A stretch of DNA of 64,000 nt from Methanolobus halotolerans (GTDB lineage Archaea > Halobacteriota > Methanosarcinia > Methanosarcinales > Methanosarcinaceae): positions 124,001 to 188,000 of the forward strand of contig NZ_PGGK01000005.1 in assembly GCF_004745425.1 (NCBI RefSeq), read 5' to 3'. Shown in pieces: positions 9,596-18,277 of the stretch (position 1 is the first letter of the stretch; every line of letters starts with the position of its first letter). A program made the translations under genes and the position numbers. The notes below the pieces were generated by a model. The model made no database searches and had not been told where the DNA came from. It was given only the letters and a program-made list of their open reading frames with translations.

Positions 9596-10033
9596 TCATC
9601 TATTTCGAACTACTTTTCTTCTACGTTGCTTATCGGGAATGATAGCAGCTACTAAAATAAAAGGAATAGCTCCATTCAAAAGCATCAACACGGATATAAT
9701 GCTATCAATTGTTTCTGCACTAATAATGTCTATAAGTATATTTGGCTTTATAAGTATAAATAATAATAAAGAAGCAATTACTAAATTACCCAATAAAAGA
9801 TTTCTAAAATTAGTAATCTCATTTCCATTAAAATAGTGTCCCCAAAATTCAAAGAATACATAAAACAAAACTAGTGCTACTAATGAAATTCCATAAATAT
9901 CAGAGATTTTATGAACAATACTGACATCAGTGAAATAATCCCTATTTATGAGAAGGGATATAGCAGTGATTAGCACCACATTCATAGTAATGTTTAAAGT
10001 TATTTTCTCATTAATGTTTTCACTGTTCATCAA
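9596..10033 (-). CDS. Four-helix membrane protein of unknown function
   Basis: A 145-residue integral membrane protein with about four hydrophobic segments (near residues 15-29, 45-65, 82-100 and 110-132) and a basic tail DKQRRRKVVRNR. No family is recognised. It follows the KAP NTPase gene in the same orientation with a gap of 128 bases. KAP proteins act at membranes, so a functional link is plausible but unproven. Confidence 0.65.
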   Translation of the reverse strand: MMNSENINEKITLNITMNVVLITAISLLINRDYFTDVSIVHKISDIYGISLVALVLFYVFFEFWGHYFNGNEITNFRNLLLGNLVIASLLLFILIKPNILIDIISAETIDSIISVLMLLNGAIPFILVAAIIPDKQRRRKVVRNR

Positions 10034-10161
10034 TACTTGAATTATATTTTTATTATTTACTTTTGTTGTTGTGGTATTTTGTAAATAATCAAACTTTGTT
10101 TACAAATGTATCAATTATGCTTGATACTTGGAAACCACAAACTTATTGGATGGCACTTTTT

Positions 10162-12315
10162 TCAATTTGAAAGTTCTTCCTCTTCAGATTGAATTTTACT
10201 CAAACAAAGGTCCAGAGCTTGTTTATCTTCTTCTGAAAGCATGTCGTAGTCTGAAGATATTTTTATTTGAAGTATACGCTCCAATATAATGTCACACCCT
10301 GTGAACTCCTTGAGAAATCCAACGTCAATATCAAAAATGGTGTTAGACGTGTAAAGGCTTGATGAACTTACTTTTTTTGATTGCATGCTTTCTACCAATT
10401 TAGATAATCCTATGTTGTCAGAAACAATGGCATCTACAAAATGTTGATGTTTATTTCCATTATCCCATCTTTCCCATAGCCTTAAAATAGTAAATAAATG
10501 AGAAGAATGCATAAGTTTTCCATTTTCTGACCACTGTTTAATCTTGTTACAAGTAGCTTGTTCTAATTCACTAAGCTGTTCAGAAGTAATTAGTTGCTCA
10601 TTTTCGGGAGTGTTGGACTCTTTATAGCTATACTTGCCATGTAATTCGTCTTGGTAATCTACTAGCCAAACAATGGTGTATAAACTTTGGTTGCTATTTT
10701 CGAATGCTTCTTTTAATATGTCAAATCTTTCATCCTGAGTCTTTATTTGTTTTAATAAAGCAGATACTACCCGATGAATTCTCATTGAAGTTCCATAAAA
10801 GATTGATTCGTCCTTTTGAAATAAATCACCAGCATCAACAATTGAAGTGATAAAAGGTCTAATATTAATTTCTGGCATTTTTTCTACCGTATATGGTACA
10901 AAATCAAGAAATTCTGTAATCTTACCACTTTCATTTAATTTGAGTAAAGTTTCAGAGATAACTGTAGCATTATCCATGTCAGTTGAAAAAAAGATGTCAT
11001 GCTCATGCTGCGACATTTTTCCTTCTGGAAGAGCTAATCTAAAATATATGTCAAAGAGGTCATCACTACATATGCGACGACTTTTTTTCCATTTAACTAA
11101 AAAATCTGTAGTGTAAGACACGTTGCTATAAATGGAATTCAACTTTGGAAATAAAACCGTCAAATAACATTGCAAAAATACTTGATAGTGTGAATCGGCT
11201 TTCTTAATAATATCATCACATATTAATTTATCAACATCTCTTGTTGATGGACTATAAGAGGAGATTATACCTGCAAAAACCTGTTTATTATACTTGATAT
11301 CATTATATACTTCAGGTAAAAAGACTTGAATTGCTGTAATAGCAATGAAATCAATAACATTCACTTCTTTCTTTACTAGCTCATAATTAAAATACAGCAC
11401 ATTAAAATATCGATTTATATCTCTAATGTTTGTAAAAAAGGATTTAAAACCATTATGATGTATGTTGTCCCAATCAAATCTGTTAAAATCATCATATGGG
11501 CTATCTGCAAGTATTTTCTCCAATTTAGAAGATAAAAGTAATTCAAATCCCCTTTTTGAAGCGTCAGGGAGTTCGAATGGTATTTGTATGATTTTTTCCA
11601 AATATTGCTTCCCATATCCACAATGTTCTGCTTCTAACGCCTTTGAGACAATCTCTCTATCAAAAGTAAGTATATAAGTGGTGTTAGGAAAATCAGCTAG
11701 TGATTTTACAAGCTGGAATGTTTGACGAATTTCAATTTCATTTAAACGGTCTATGTCATCAATGACAATAATTATCCGTTGTTCACCTAGTTCAAGTAAT
11801 TTATGGATTTCACTTTTAATGCCATGTAAATCTTTTTCAAGGGATGTGCCCAACTCTTCAGCAATTTCGCCAACTGCCCCCGATGCAGTTGAACCTGCAA
11901 AAGCTGCTATGCCAACTCCCGGAACTATAGATAAGGGCGCTAATGCATTTGAAAATGCTTTCAGCCACCTGGCACCTTCTTTCAACCATCTACTGTTATC
12001 TTCTCTACCTAAGGTACTAGAAAATTGAGAAAAGAACTGAGTGACTAACTGTTGCTGATTTGAAAAGAGCCATGGGTTAAACTTTATGATTATTGGTTTC
12101 TCATCTTTAGTTATATAATCTGTTTTTTTTTCAATATGTTCAATGACCATATTTATGAGTGAAGTCTTGCCAGTACCCCATTTTCCATAAAAACCTATAA
12201 CATGGCTATCTTTGTTAGTGTCCTTGCATATTGCTTGTGCTACAGATTTAGCAAAATCTGCCCTCCCAAGGACATCTTCTTCACAAGAAATAATGGCTTT
12301 ATCGGGATTGAACAT
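10162..12315 (-). CDS. KAP-family P-loop NTPase
   Basis: A 717-residue protein. It has Walker A GKWGTGKT (residues 44-51), the KAP signature FNPWLF (79-84) and Walker B IIIVIDDID (181-189). Between them lies a hydrophobic segment (about 124-148, rich in Ala and Gly), as expected for the membrane insertion typical of KAP ATPases. KAP proteins are STAND/AAA-like ATPases tethered to membranes, and several are found in phage-defence loci. The remaining 450 residues are mostly helical and lack a recognised nuclease motif. It lies 68 bases downstream of a broken membrane transglutaminase gene in the same orientation. Confidence 0.85.
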   Translation of the reverse strand: MFNPDKAIISCEEDVLGRADFAKSVAQAICKDTNKDSHVIGFYGKWGTGKTSLINMVIEHIEKKTDYITKDEKPIIIKFNPWLFSNQQQLVTQFFSQFSSTLGREDNSRWLKEGARWLKAFSNALAPLSIVPGVGIAAFAGSTASGAVGEIAEELGTSLEKDLHGIKSEIHKLLELGEQRIIIVIDDIDRLNEIEIRQTFQLVKSLADFPNTTYILTFDREIVSKALEAEHCGYGKQYLEKIIQIPFELPDASKRGFELLLSSKLEKILADSPYDDFNRFDWDNIHHNGFKSFFTNIRDINRYFNVLYFNYELVKKEVNVIDFIAITAIQVFLPEVYNDIKYNKQVFAGIISSYSPSTRDVDKLICDDIIKKADSHYQVFLQCYLTVLFPKLNSIYSNVSYTTDFLVKWKKSRRICSDDLFDIYFRLALPEGKMSQHEHDIFFSTDMDNATVISETLLKLNESGKITEFLDFVPYTVEKMPEINIRPFITSIVDAGDLFQKDESIFYGTSMRIHRVVSALLKQIKTQDERFDILKEAFENSNQSLYTIVWLVDYQDELHGKYSYKESNTPENEQLITSEQLSELEQATCNKIKQWSENGKLMHSSHLFTILRLWERWDNGNKHQHFVDAIVSDNIGLSKLVESMQSKKVSSSSLYTSNTIFDIDVGFLKEFTGCDIILERILQIKISSDYDMLSEEDKQALDLCLSKIQSEEEELSN

Positions 12316-12383
12316 TTTGTGTTACACCTTTGAATTATACGGCTAAAACATAATTTAATATTAACAATAATATCGAATGTTAT

Positions 12384-13501
12384 TCAATGTTTCTTCCTGA
12401 ACCGTCTTTGAATTTGCTGATTCATATATCTGTTCTCCATGAGCTTTCCACCTACTTTATTTCCCATTTTTGTAAATTCTGATGGTCTATCATTTATTAT
12501 AATTCCAATGTAAACTATACACCATAGCACTACAAGAACACCATTAATAACCACCTTGGAGAATTTCCAGTCATCTAATTTAATTGATGCGACATTTGAA
12601 TCATGACCTAATGATATTTCACTTTCAGCATAATCAGTGGCTACTGGATTCATTACGCCAATAGTATATGTAACTCCATCATAAATACCAAGGTTCACTT
12701 CAGCCAATCCAGATTCATTTGTTTGATAGGGTAGCCACATGCCTCTAGATTTATCTTTATAATGTAGTAAAACGTAGATTAATCCATCATTAAAGTCTTC
12801 ACCCATCTTTGTGGTATGGATAGTAATTTTTTGTGTATTTGGAACGTACAGTTCCATATTATCGATATAAGTGTCGTTTTCAACAAAATAAATAGGACCC
12901 AGCAATAAGTCCCTTTCTGAATAAAAAAATGATTGATTATCTTCAGGGGGAGCTAAACCGAAACCAGCATCACCAATTACCCAATTACCATTATCCAATT
13001 GAACTTCAGACCAGCCATGATTATTGCCATTCATTTTATGTGGATTTAAAAAGCCAACTGTGAATACACTCCGTGAAGTCAATCCTGTCCTGTTTGCCAT
13101 ATCTTCAAAAACACATGCAAATTCTCAACAGGAAGCCTTTTTGAGATATAGACTCCATAGAGGGTCAGGCGAGTACTCCTGAGAGGAATCTCATGAAGAG
13201 AATCAAAGGTGTCAAATGAATTTGTAGTGGGTGAGCAGTAATATTCTCTTTCCCATTGAACAATATTCTCTATCAATTCAGTATCATTCGCTGAATTCTC
13301 TACCAGCTCTTTACTTGTGTCATCCAAATATAATTCGATTTTTTCTTTTTGGACAAAATTGTAATCGATATACAGATAGCTTAAGTAGAAAACATAAGAT
13401 GTGAAGGATATTAACATGAACAATGTAAGATACAAAAGAAGTCTTCGACATGTAAGTGATTTGACTTTAGTGAGTGCCTTTTTCAAGACATTGTTTTTCA
13501 T
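12384..13501 (-). pseudogene. Membrane transglutaminase-like gene broken at the catalytic motif
   Basis: The two pieces are 13501-13079 (N-terminal membrane helix at about residues 21-47) and 13100-12384 (C-terminal domain). The second frame reads back through SC, a TGA at 13125-13127, then EFACVFEDMANRTGL, where transglutaminases have GSCGEFA. The Gly after the catalytic Cys (codon 13128-13130) has become a stop. A frame change also lies at an A5 run (13138-13142). Downstream NNHGWSEVQL and VIGDAG supply the His and Asp of the triad, and a second membrane helix follows near the end. Two lesions within about 20 bases argue for inactivation. Confidence 0.7.
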
Positions 13502-13559
13502 GAACTAATTTATAAATTTGTTAATAAATAAAGATTTTCAACATATTGTATAAACTGGC

Positions 13560-13584
13560 AGGTGTTCGAAGTCATCGAACACCT
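13560..13584. terminator. Perfect 10-bp hairpin between divergent genes
   Basis: AGGTGTTCGA (13560-13569) and TCGAACACCT (13575-13584) form a perfect 10-bp stem with a 5-base loop, followed by ATTTAGTTT. It lies in the 334-base gap 13502-13835, which otherwise holds a 12-bp palindrome CTGTATATACAG at 13756-13767 and AT-rich promoter sequence for the next gene. No coding potential was seen in this gap. It could be a terminator, or a regulatory hairpin. Confidence 0.4.
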
Positions 13585-13835
13585 ATTTAGTTTCATTAGC
13601 ATATGTGCCAATTGTTAAATTTTACCTGCCACATTTCGTACACTCTTTTGTAAGCTCTTGTTTGTATTATAGATTATTTTAAACAGCAGTTTCCATCAGG
13701 AGATGGTATTTTCATGCTAACCCTACCTAGATTCATTTTTACTTTATAGTCACAACTGTATATACAGAACACATAAATAATTTAGAAACGTAACAGCGTT
13801 AAAATTAATTGTAAAAACATTGGAGATATATAAAA

Positions 13836-14237
13836 ATGAAAATCAGAGTAGTAAGTTCAAAACAGGAAATCGATACCCTTGGACAGAATGAACAGATAAT
13901 CCATATTGCATTCAGGCCATCAAATACTGACATTTTTTCCTTGGTCTCAAAATGCCCAAAAGTGAAAGCGCTACAGGTCCCACCATCCTACAAGAAGACA
14001 ATTTCCAAGTCCACTAAGATGTTTCTTAATATGCAGGGAATCGCTCTCGTGGAAGGTGATGTATGGGGCCATCGCCGGGACATAAATGAGTATTCAGAGA
14101 TATCTCCGGCTGTCTATGAACTCATAGAGCAGTACAGGGGAGAAGGACTATCTGATGAAGAGATTGAAGCAAGGATGGTGCAACAAGTGAACATGGGCCC
14201 GGACTTGATTCGTTTTATCCTGAAAAATCGAAAGTAA
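13836..14237 (+). CDS. DUF1699 family protein
   Basis: A 133-residue protein recognisable as DUF1699, a family of short proteins known mainly from Methanosarcinales. Characteristic stretches are IHIAFRPSNTDIFSLV, CPKVKALQVPPSY and GDVWGHRRDINEYSE. The function is unknown. A decayed second copy lies at 19507-19751. Downstream of the stop a short inverted repeat (GGGTTTCGAATACCC) could act as terminator. GGAGATATA before the ATG provides a ribosome-binding site. Confidence 0.88.
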   Translation: MKIRVVSSKQEIDTLGQNEQIIHIAFRPSNTDIFSLVSKCPKVKALQVPPSYKKTISKSTKMFLNMQGIALVEGDVWGHRRDINEYSEISPAVYELIEQYRGEGLSDEEIEARMVQQVNMGPDLIRFILKNRK

Positions 14238-14289
14238 TTGGTTTATGTTGGGGTTTCGAATACCCTTGACCTTTTCGCATTCACTAATA

Positions 14290-15009
14290 TCAAAGATTTC
14301 CAAAGGATTTTGATATCCTATCTCTTAAACATTTCTTAATTTCCTCTTTACATCTTGGCTTATATGCTACTTCTCTCGAATTTATTAAATGGATATCGGG
14401 ATGCATATATCGATTGATTTCTCTTGCAATATCAAGAACAGGATGTCCATATCTTCTTCCGACGATACTTTTCTCCTCTTCAGATATGATATCGCACAGC
14501 ACATCAAAGGTAGTCTGTACTAGTACCCTGTCTACAAAGTATGGGCTGCTAATGTGCTTATTAATCTCGTCTCTTATTTCATTTTGAGCAGATTCCAGTA
14601 AAGCTTCCTTGACATAATAGTTACTCACAAAGTGGATGGATATCTTTATATCATCCTTAGGTATGCCCAATTTATCGAAAACTAAATCTAAAAAATCATT
14701 ATCAATTTTTTCAATAAAAGACAAATAGTATAGTTTACCTGTCGTTTTGTAGGATTTTCCATATTTTCTATCGAAATCAAGGAAATTCACACCACTATCT
14801 GCTAATTCTTCAGTATATGCTCTTATTGTATGCTTTGTGCTTCGGACTTTCGACTCTGCAAGAACAAGTTCTTTTTTCATTGGATTATATGCAACAACAT
14901 CAATATCAGTCCACCCACCAACTTTAATTGGAACTCTCATTTTGGTCCAGTAACCCTTTATATCCCAATAAGCTTGAATAATAGTTTCTACAGTCATTGC
15001 TTCTGCCAT
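14290..15009 (-). CDS. PD-(D/E)xK nuclease-like protein
   Basis: A 239-residue protein. The N-terminal part has the typical restriction-fold order: a helix, then GGWTDIDVVAYNP with D35 and D37, and the strand ELVLAESKV with E52-x-K54. These are the metal-binding residues of PD-(D/E)xK nucleases. The rest is helical and mixed, without a recognised DNA-binding domain. The gene follows the EVE/HNH gene by 18 bases and is presumably cotranscribed. Together they suggest a two-nuclease restriction module. Whether it cuts DNA or acts on a modified substrate is unknown. Confidence 0.75.
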   Translation of the reverse strand: MAEAMTVETIIQAYWDIKGYWTKMRVPIKVGGWTDIDVVAYNPMKKELVLAESKVRSTKHTIRAYTEELADSGVNFLDFDRKYGKSYKTTGKLYYLSFIEKIDNDFLDLVFDKLGIPKDDIKISIHFVSNYYVKEALLESAQNEIRDEINKHISSPYFVDRVLVQTTFDVLCDIISEEEKSIVGRRYGHPVLDIAREINRYMHPDIHLINSREVAYKPRCKEEIKKCLRDRISKSFGNL

Positions 15010-15027
15010 GATATCACCGATTTAAAA

Positions 15028-15870
15028 TCAAGTATTATTCACCTGCTTATCAGTTAATATTATTTTTAAGTCTTGTACACTCATTGGTGGATTTGTCCTA
15101 TGAAGCATATCGTGACAATTTGAGCAGACAAGAGCAATATCATCAAGTCTCGTCTTGGTATTTTCATCTCTGTCACCAATTGGCTCCAGATGATGTGCAA
15201 TGATGTAGTCCTTCCCGATTTCACCGTAAACCTCTTCATAGCGCATTCCACATGCTTCACATCGGCAATCTGAGTTTGCCTTCTTCTGCTTAATGAGTTT
15301 GCTGTTTCTACGCCTGAAGATGGCTTCAGTAATGTATTTTTTACCCTCCTCTGCACTCATTATTTCATCTATGTTATCATGAACAAAATTCGTATCATAC
15401 TCCGCTTTATGAATTTTATGGATACGTTCAGAATCGAGTTTCAATACAATATGTTGATTGGCACCAAGGTCAAGTGTAAATGGTTTGAAGTTTTCATCCC
15501 AATCAACTTTTAAATAGTGTTCCCAGCTAACACTATCTTGTTTCACAATATCTGGTTTATACTTATACCCTCTAGTAATCTTACCTTTGCCAACAATTTC
15601 AGTTCCCTGTTTGACATAGATTATGTCACCCTTTTTCATATGATATGCAACATGTTTGAGACTACTTTGAGCAGATGGAGAATTTATGCTTGATGCTCTC
15701 CATATAGCATCAAACATTTCTTCACTGAATTTTGAACAATCACCTACAATAGGTATACCATCAGCATCATAATATCCCATAGCAGCAATTCCCTGTTTCT
15801 TACATTGCTCCCACACCTCGATAGGCTTATTATTCCTGTATATTCTAAATGACATTCGCCAGTAATTCAT
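15028..15870 (-). CDS. EVE-like domain plus HNH endonuclease
   Basis: A 280-residue protein. Residues 8-110 look like an EVE/PUA-type module: GIAAMGYY, a FSEEMF helix, HMKKGDIIYVKQGTEIVGKG and then GYKYKPD. EVE domains read modified bases. Residues 202-258 are an HNH nuclease with C204-x2-C207, IAHHLEP (H226, H227), and CSNCHDMLH with a second cysteine pair (C249, C252) and H257. This layout is that of modification-dependent restriction enzymes. ATG 15870 is used; the internal Met at residue 6 would lose little. It is first in a two-gene operon with the PD-(D/E)xK gene. Confidence 0.85.
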   Translation of the reverse strand: MNYWRMSFRIYRNNKPIEVWEQCKKQGIAAMGYYDADGIPIVGDCSKFSEEMFDAIWRASSINSPSAQSSLKHVAYHMKKGDIIYVKQGTEIVGKGKITRGYKYKPDIVKQDSVSWEHYLKVDWDENFKPFTLDLGANQHIVLKLDSERIHKIHKAEYDTNFVHDNIDEIMSAEEGKKYITEAIFRRRNSKLIKQKKANSDCRCEACGMRYEEVYGEIGKDYIIAHHLEPIGDRDENTKTRLDDIALVCSNCHDMLHRTNPPMSVQDLKIILTDKQVNNT

Positions 15871-15965
15871 GAAAGTACCTCTTTAAAGAAAACAATAATA
15901 CCATTGGTTAAATATTTTTATAATTAAGATTTTCTGAAGTGTATTAATTAATCACAACTTCCTTC

Positions 15966-16415
15966 ATGGTGACATATATGGAAAAAGTAATCGAATTCAT
16001 GCACAGATTTCTGGAAGATGAATCAGAATTTACAGATGAAGAACTGGATTTATATAAGATTGCACTCACCCACAGTACCTACGGTTCGCAAGGCAACCAA
16101 AGGTTAGCTTTCCTTGGAGATGCTGTTCTGAAGCAGATTATACGTGAACACCTTTACCTGAAAAATCCATATGATTGTAAAGGTATATTAACAATGGCAA
16201 GTAGCAGAATTGAATCAAATAATAATTATTCAAAAATTGCTATCAACCTCAATGTTTTTAACTATATGCGAGTTGGTAATCCTGCATTAAAATCCCATAA
16301 TATTACAGCCAATGCTGAGGCACTTGAAGCTCTTTTCGGTGCTGTGTATCTTACAAAAGGTCTTCAGACTGCAAAAAGGCTCGCTGAAAAGTATATTCTG
16401 AATAACAATTTATGA
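15966..16415 (+). CDS. Stand-alone RNase III-like domain protein
   Basis: A 149-residue protein made of one RNase III domain without a dsRNA-binding domain. ALTHSTYG (33-40), RLAFLGDAVL (46-55) and NAEALEALFGAVYL (116-129) are the family signatures. The usual two glutamates of the ERLEFLGD motif are Gln45 and Ala48. D52 and E121 are kept, and the usual Asp before the last motif is Glu118. One metal ligand is therefore missing and catalysis is doubtful. RNase III is uncommon in Archaea. It is transcribed divergently from the EVE/HNH gene, 95 bases away. A second in-frame ATG follows four codons downstream. Confidence 0.8.
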   Translation: MVTYMEKVIEFMHRFLEDESEFTDEELDLYKIALTHSTYGSQGNQRLAFLGDAVLKQIIREHLYLKNPYDCKGILTMASSRIESNNNYSKIAINLNVFNYMRVGNPALKSHNITANAEALEALFGAVYLTKGLQTAKRLAEKYILNNNL

Positions 16416-16466
16416 ATCAAGATAAAAACTGTCTGCTATGGTTTAATTCATCCAATAAACCTTTGT

Positions 16467-16614
16467 CATAATCTGGCTCTGTAGAAATCCTCAAAATTCA
16501 AGCGATTGTCTAAGTCAACATAAATTCTATATGTTGTTTAGAACAGTGTTTATTTTTGCAGGATTATGGGTACAAATAGTGATTCCAAAAGGTTTTCTAC
16601 AGAGCCCATAATCT
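16467..16614 (+). mobile_element. 132-bp MITE with 8-bp target duplication (copy 1)
   Basis: The element spans 16475-16606. The terminal inverted repeats start GGCTCTGTAGAAA and end TTTCTACAGAGCC. It is flanked by CATAATCT on both sides (16467-16474 and 16607-16614), an 8-bp direct repeat expected from transposition. It has no coding capacity. Copy 2 at 25063-25194 is the same length in the opposite orientation and differs by about seven transitions. The parent transposase is not in the window. The element fills most of the 296-base gap 16416-16711. Confidence 0.9.
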
Positions 16615-16711
16615 CCAAAATTAACTTAGGAGATATTAAGTTTTTAACGTAAGTTTCTATCAGTTCGCCAAACCTATACGTTCCGTTTGTAAAACAGTTA
16701 TATGAAGGAAA

Positions 16712-18202
16712 TTATTTTACACCTAATTTTCGTAGTGACTTTTCTGCAGTATCTTGTACTTTAACATGCTCATCAAAACTACATTCTTTTAGAGCTGCGA
16801 TAGATTTTGAATTTTTTCTTTTCCCTAATGCTATACATGCATCGACTCTAACATACACATCTTTTATTGAAGTCATTTTAATAAGAGCATCAGTTGTTTT
16901 TGGACTTTTAATATTGCATAATGCCTTTGCTGTTGCCCTTAAAAGTTTTTTCTTTTTGAACGTATTTTTATCTTCTAAAACTTCAATTAAAGGCTCAATT
17001 GCAACTTCTCCAATTTCCCCAAGTGCCTCAGATGCTAATTCTCTGTTACCTATAGAATCATTATTTAAAGCAAATATTAAAGGTGCTATTGCTTTTTTAT
17101 TTTTAACAAGAGATATGCCAATTATTGCATATCCTCCACTTTTGCCTTCATATAACATCTTTACAAACATATCAAAATTGCTTACATCATAGAAATACCC
17201 ATTTTCATACAATGTGTATAATACATTATTATGACAATAATTCTTTTCACCAAATAATAAATCAATAAGTGCATTAGTTGATTTTTCTGTTAAACAGCTA
17301 CGAAAACCAATTATTCCACTTTTGACAATTTCTTCATCTTCACTATCAAAACATTCGATTAGAAAATTTTCTATTTCTGTTTCATGATTTTTTGCTAAAA
17401 TTCTTGCAAGTGCTAATGCACAATTATATTTAACAATATGAGATGAATCATTAATTATTGAATTAATTAAATCATCTTTTGTTCTTTCATCGCATATATC
17501 ATTTACAAATTTAAACGATGCATATTTTCTCACTTCTTCATTTTCATCTTTAAAGGATTTTGTGTAAAGTTCAACTGGTTTTGATTTATCATATAATCTA
17601 AATGTTTTTGTAACTTCTCTAAGATGCAAAGGAGTGATACTATCAATATATTTTTCAATTTCTGCATTAGCATAGTCATTATTGAATGATTTTAATGCTT
17701 CTATTATACAGTCTTTTACTTCATCTTGTCTTTCTTTATGAATGCGTGTTATCAATGGTTTAATTGCTCTGGTATCACCTATTCGTTCGAGTGATATTGC
17801 GGCACAACTTCGAGCATCAAAATATCTGTGATTTAACAATTTAATTAATGAATCAATAACATCTTCCTCATTGAATGCACCAAGCAATGATGCTGAATAT
17901 GCCACAAGTAATTCATTTTTATCATTTAAAAAGTCAAGAAATACGGGAATCAAGGCTTCTTCATTTTCAATATTCCTATTTCCTTCTAAGAGTGAATATA
18001 AAATGGCTTGTTTTATTTTATCATTTTGACCTGTAAGATTTTTGATGATAAAATCTGTTTCCACTAAATCTATTATTTGTGTGATTGATGTTTCTACCTG
18101 AAACAACATTTTATTTTGAAGCTTCTCATCTTTCAAAATATCCAGAATACCTTGATAGTCTTGTTTATTCATTAAAGATTCAATGTCCTGATTAGAAGCC
18201 AT
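16712..18202 (-). CDS. HEAT-repeat protein
   Basis: A 496-residue, all-helical protein of tandem HEAT-like repeats. Typical units are VIDSLIKLLNHRYFDARSCA, AIKPLI, AIAPLIFALN and AIEPLIEVLEDKNTFKKK. Such proteins act as scaffolds or bind proteins and nucleic acids, as in phycobilin-lyase-type HEAT, AlkD-like and condensin proteins. No catalytic residues are visible. It starts 75 bases downstream of the membrane transglutaminase gene in the same orientation and is probably cotranscribed. The composition is AT-rich like the rest of the island. Confidence 0.8.
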   Translation of the reverse strand: MASNQDIESLMNKQDYQGILDILKDEKLQNKMLFQVETSITQIIDLVETDFIIKNLTGQNDKIKQAILYSLLEGNRNIENEEALIPVFLDFLNDKNELLVAYSASLLGAFNEEDVIDSLIKLLNHRYFDARSCAAISLERIGDTRAIKPLITRIHKERQDEVKDCIIEALKSFNNDYANAEIEKYIDSITPLHLREVTKTFRLYDKSKPVELYTKSFKDENEEVRKYASFKFVNDICDERTKDDLINSIINDSSHIVKYNCALALARILAKNHETEIENFLIECFDSEDEEIVKSGIIGFRSCLTEKSTNALIDLLFGEKNYCHNNVLYTLYENGYFYDVSNFDMFVKMLYEGKSGGYAIIGISLVKNKKAIAPLIFALNNDSIGNRELASEALGEIGEVAIEPLIEVLEDKNTFKKKKLLRATAKALCNIKSPKTTDALIKMTSIKDVYVRVDACIALGKRKNSKSIAALKECSFDEHVKVQDTAEKSLRKLGVK

Positions 18203-18277
18203 AGAAAACCTCTCCCGCCTTCAAAACAGTACTTTACTGCTTTAAAAGGAACCAATATCAACAAAGCAATGTGATTA

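Noticed and set aside
13756-13767. Palindrome CTGTATATACAG before the DUF1699 gene
   Set aside because: Short and AT-rich, so it is expected by chance in this DNA. Mentioned only in the hairpin entry.
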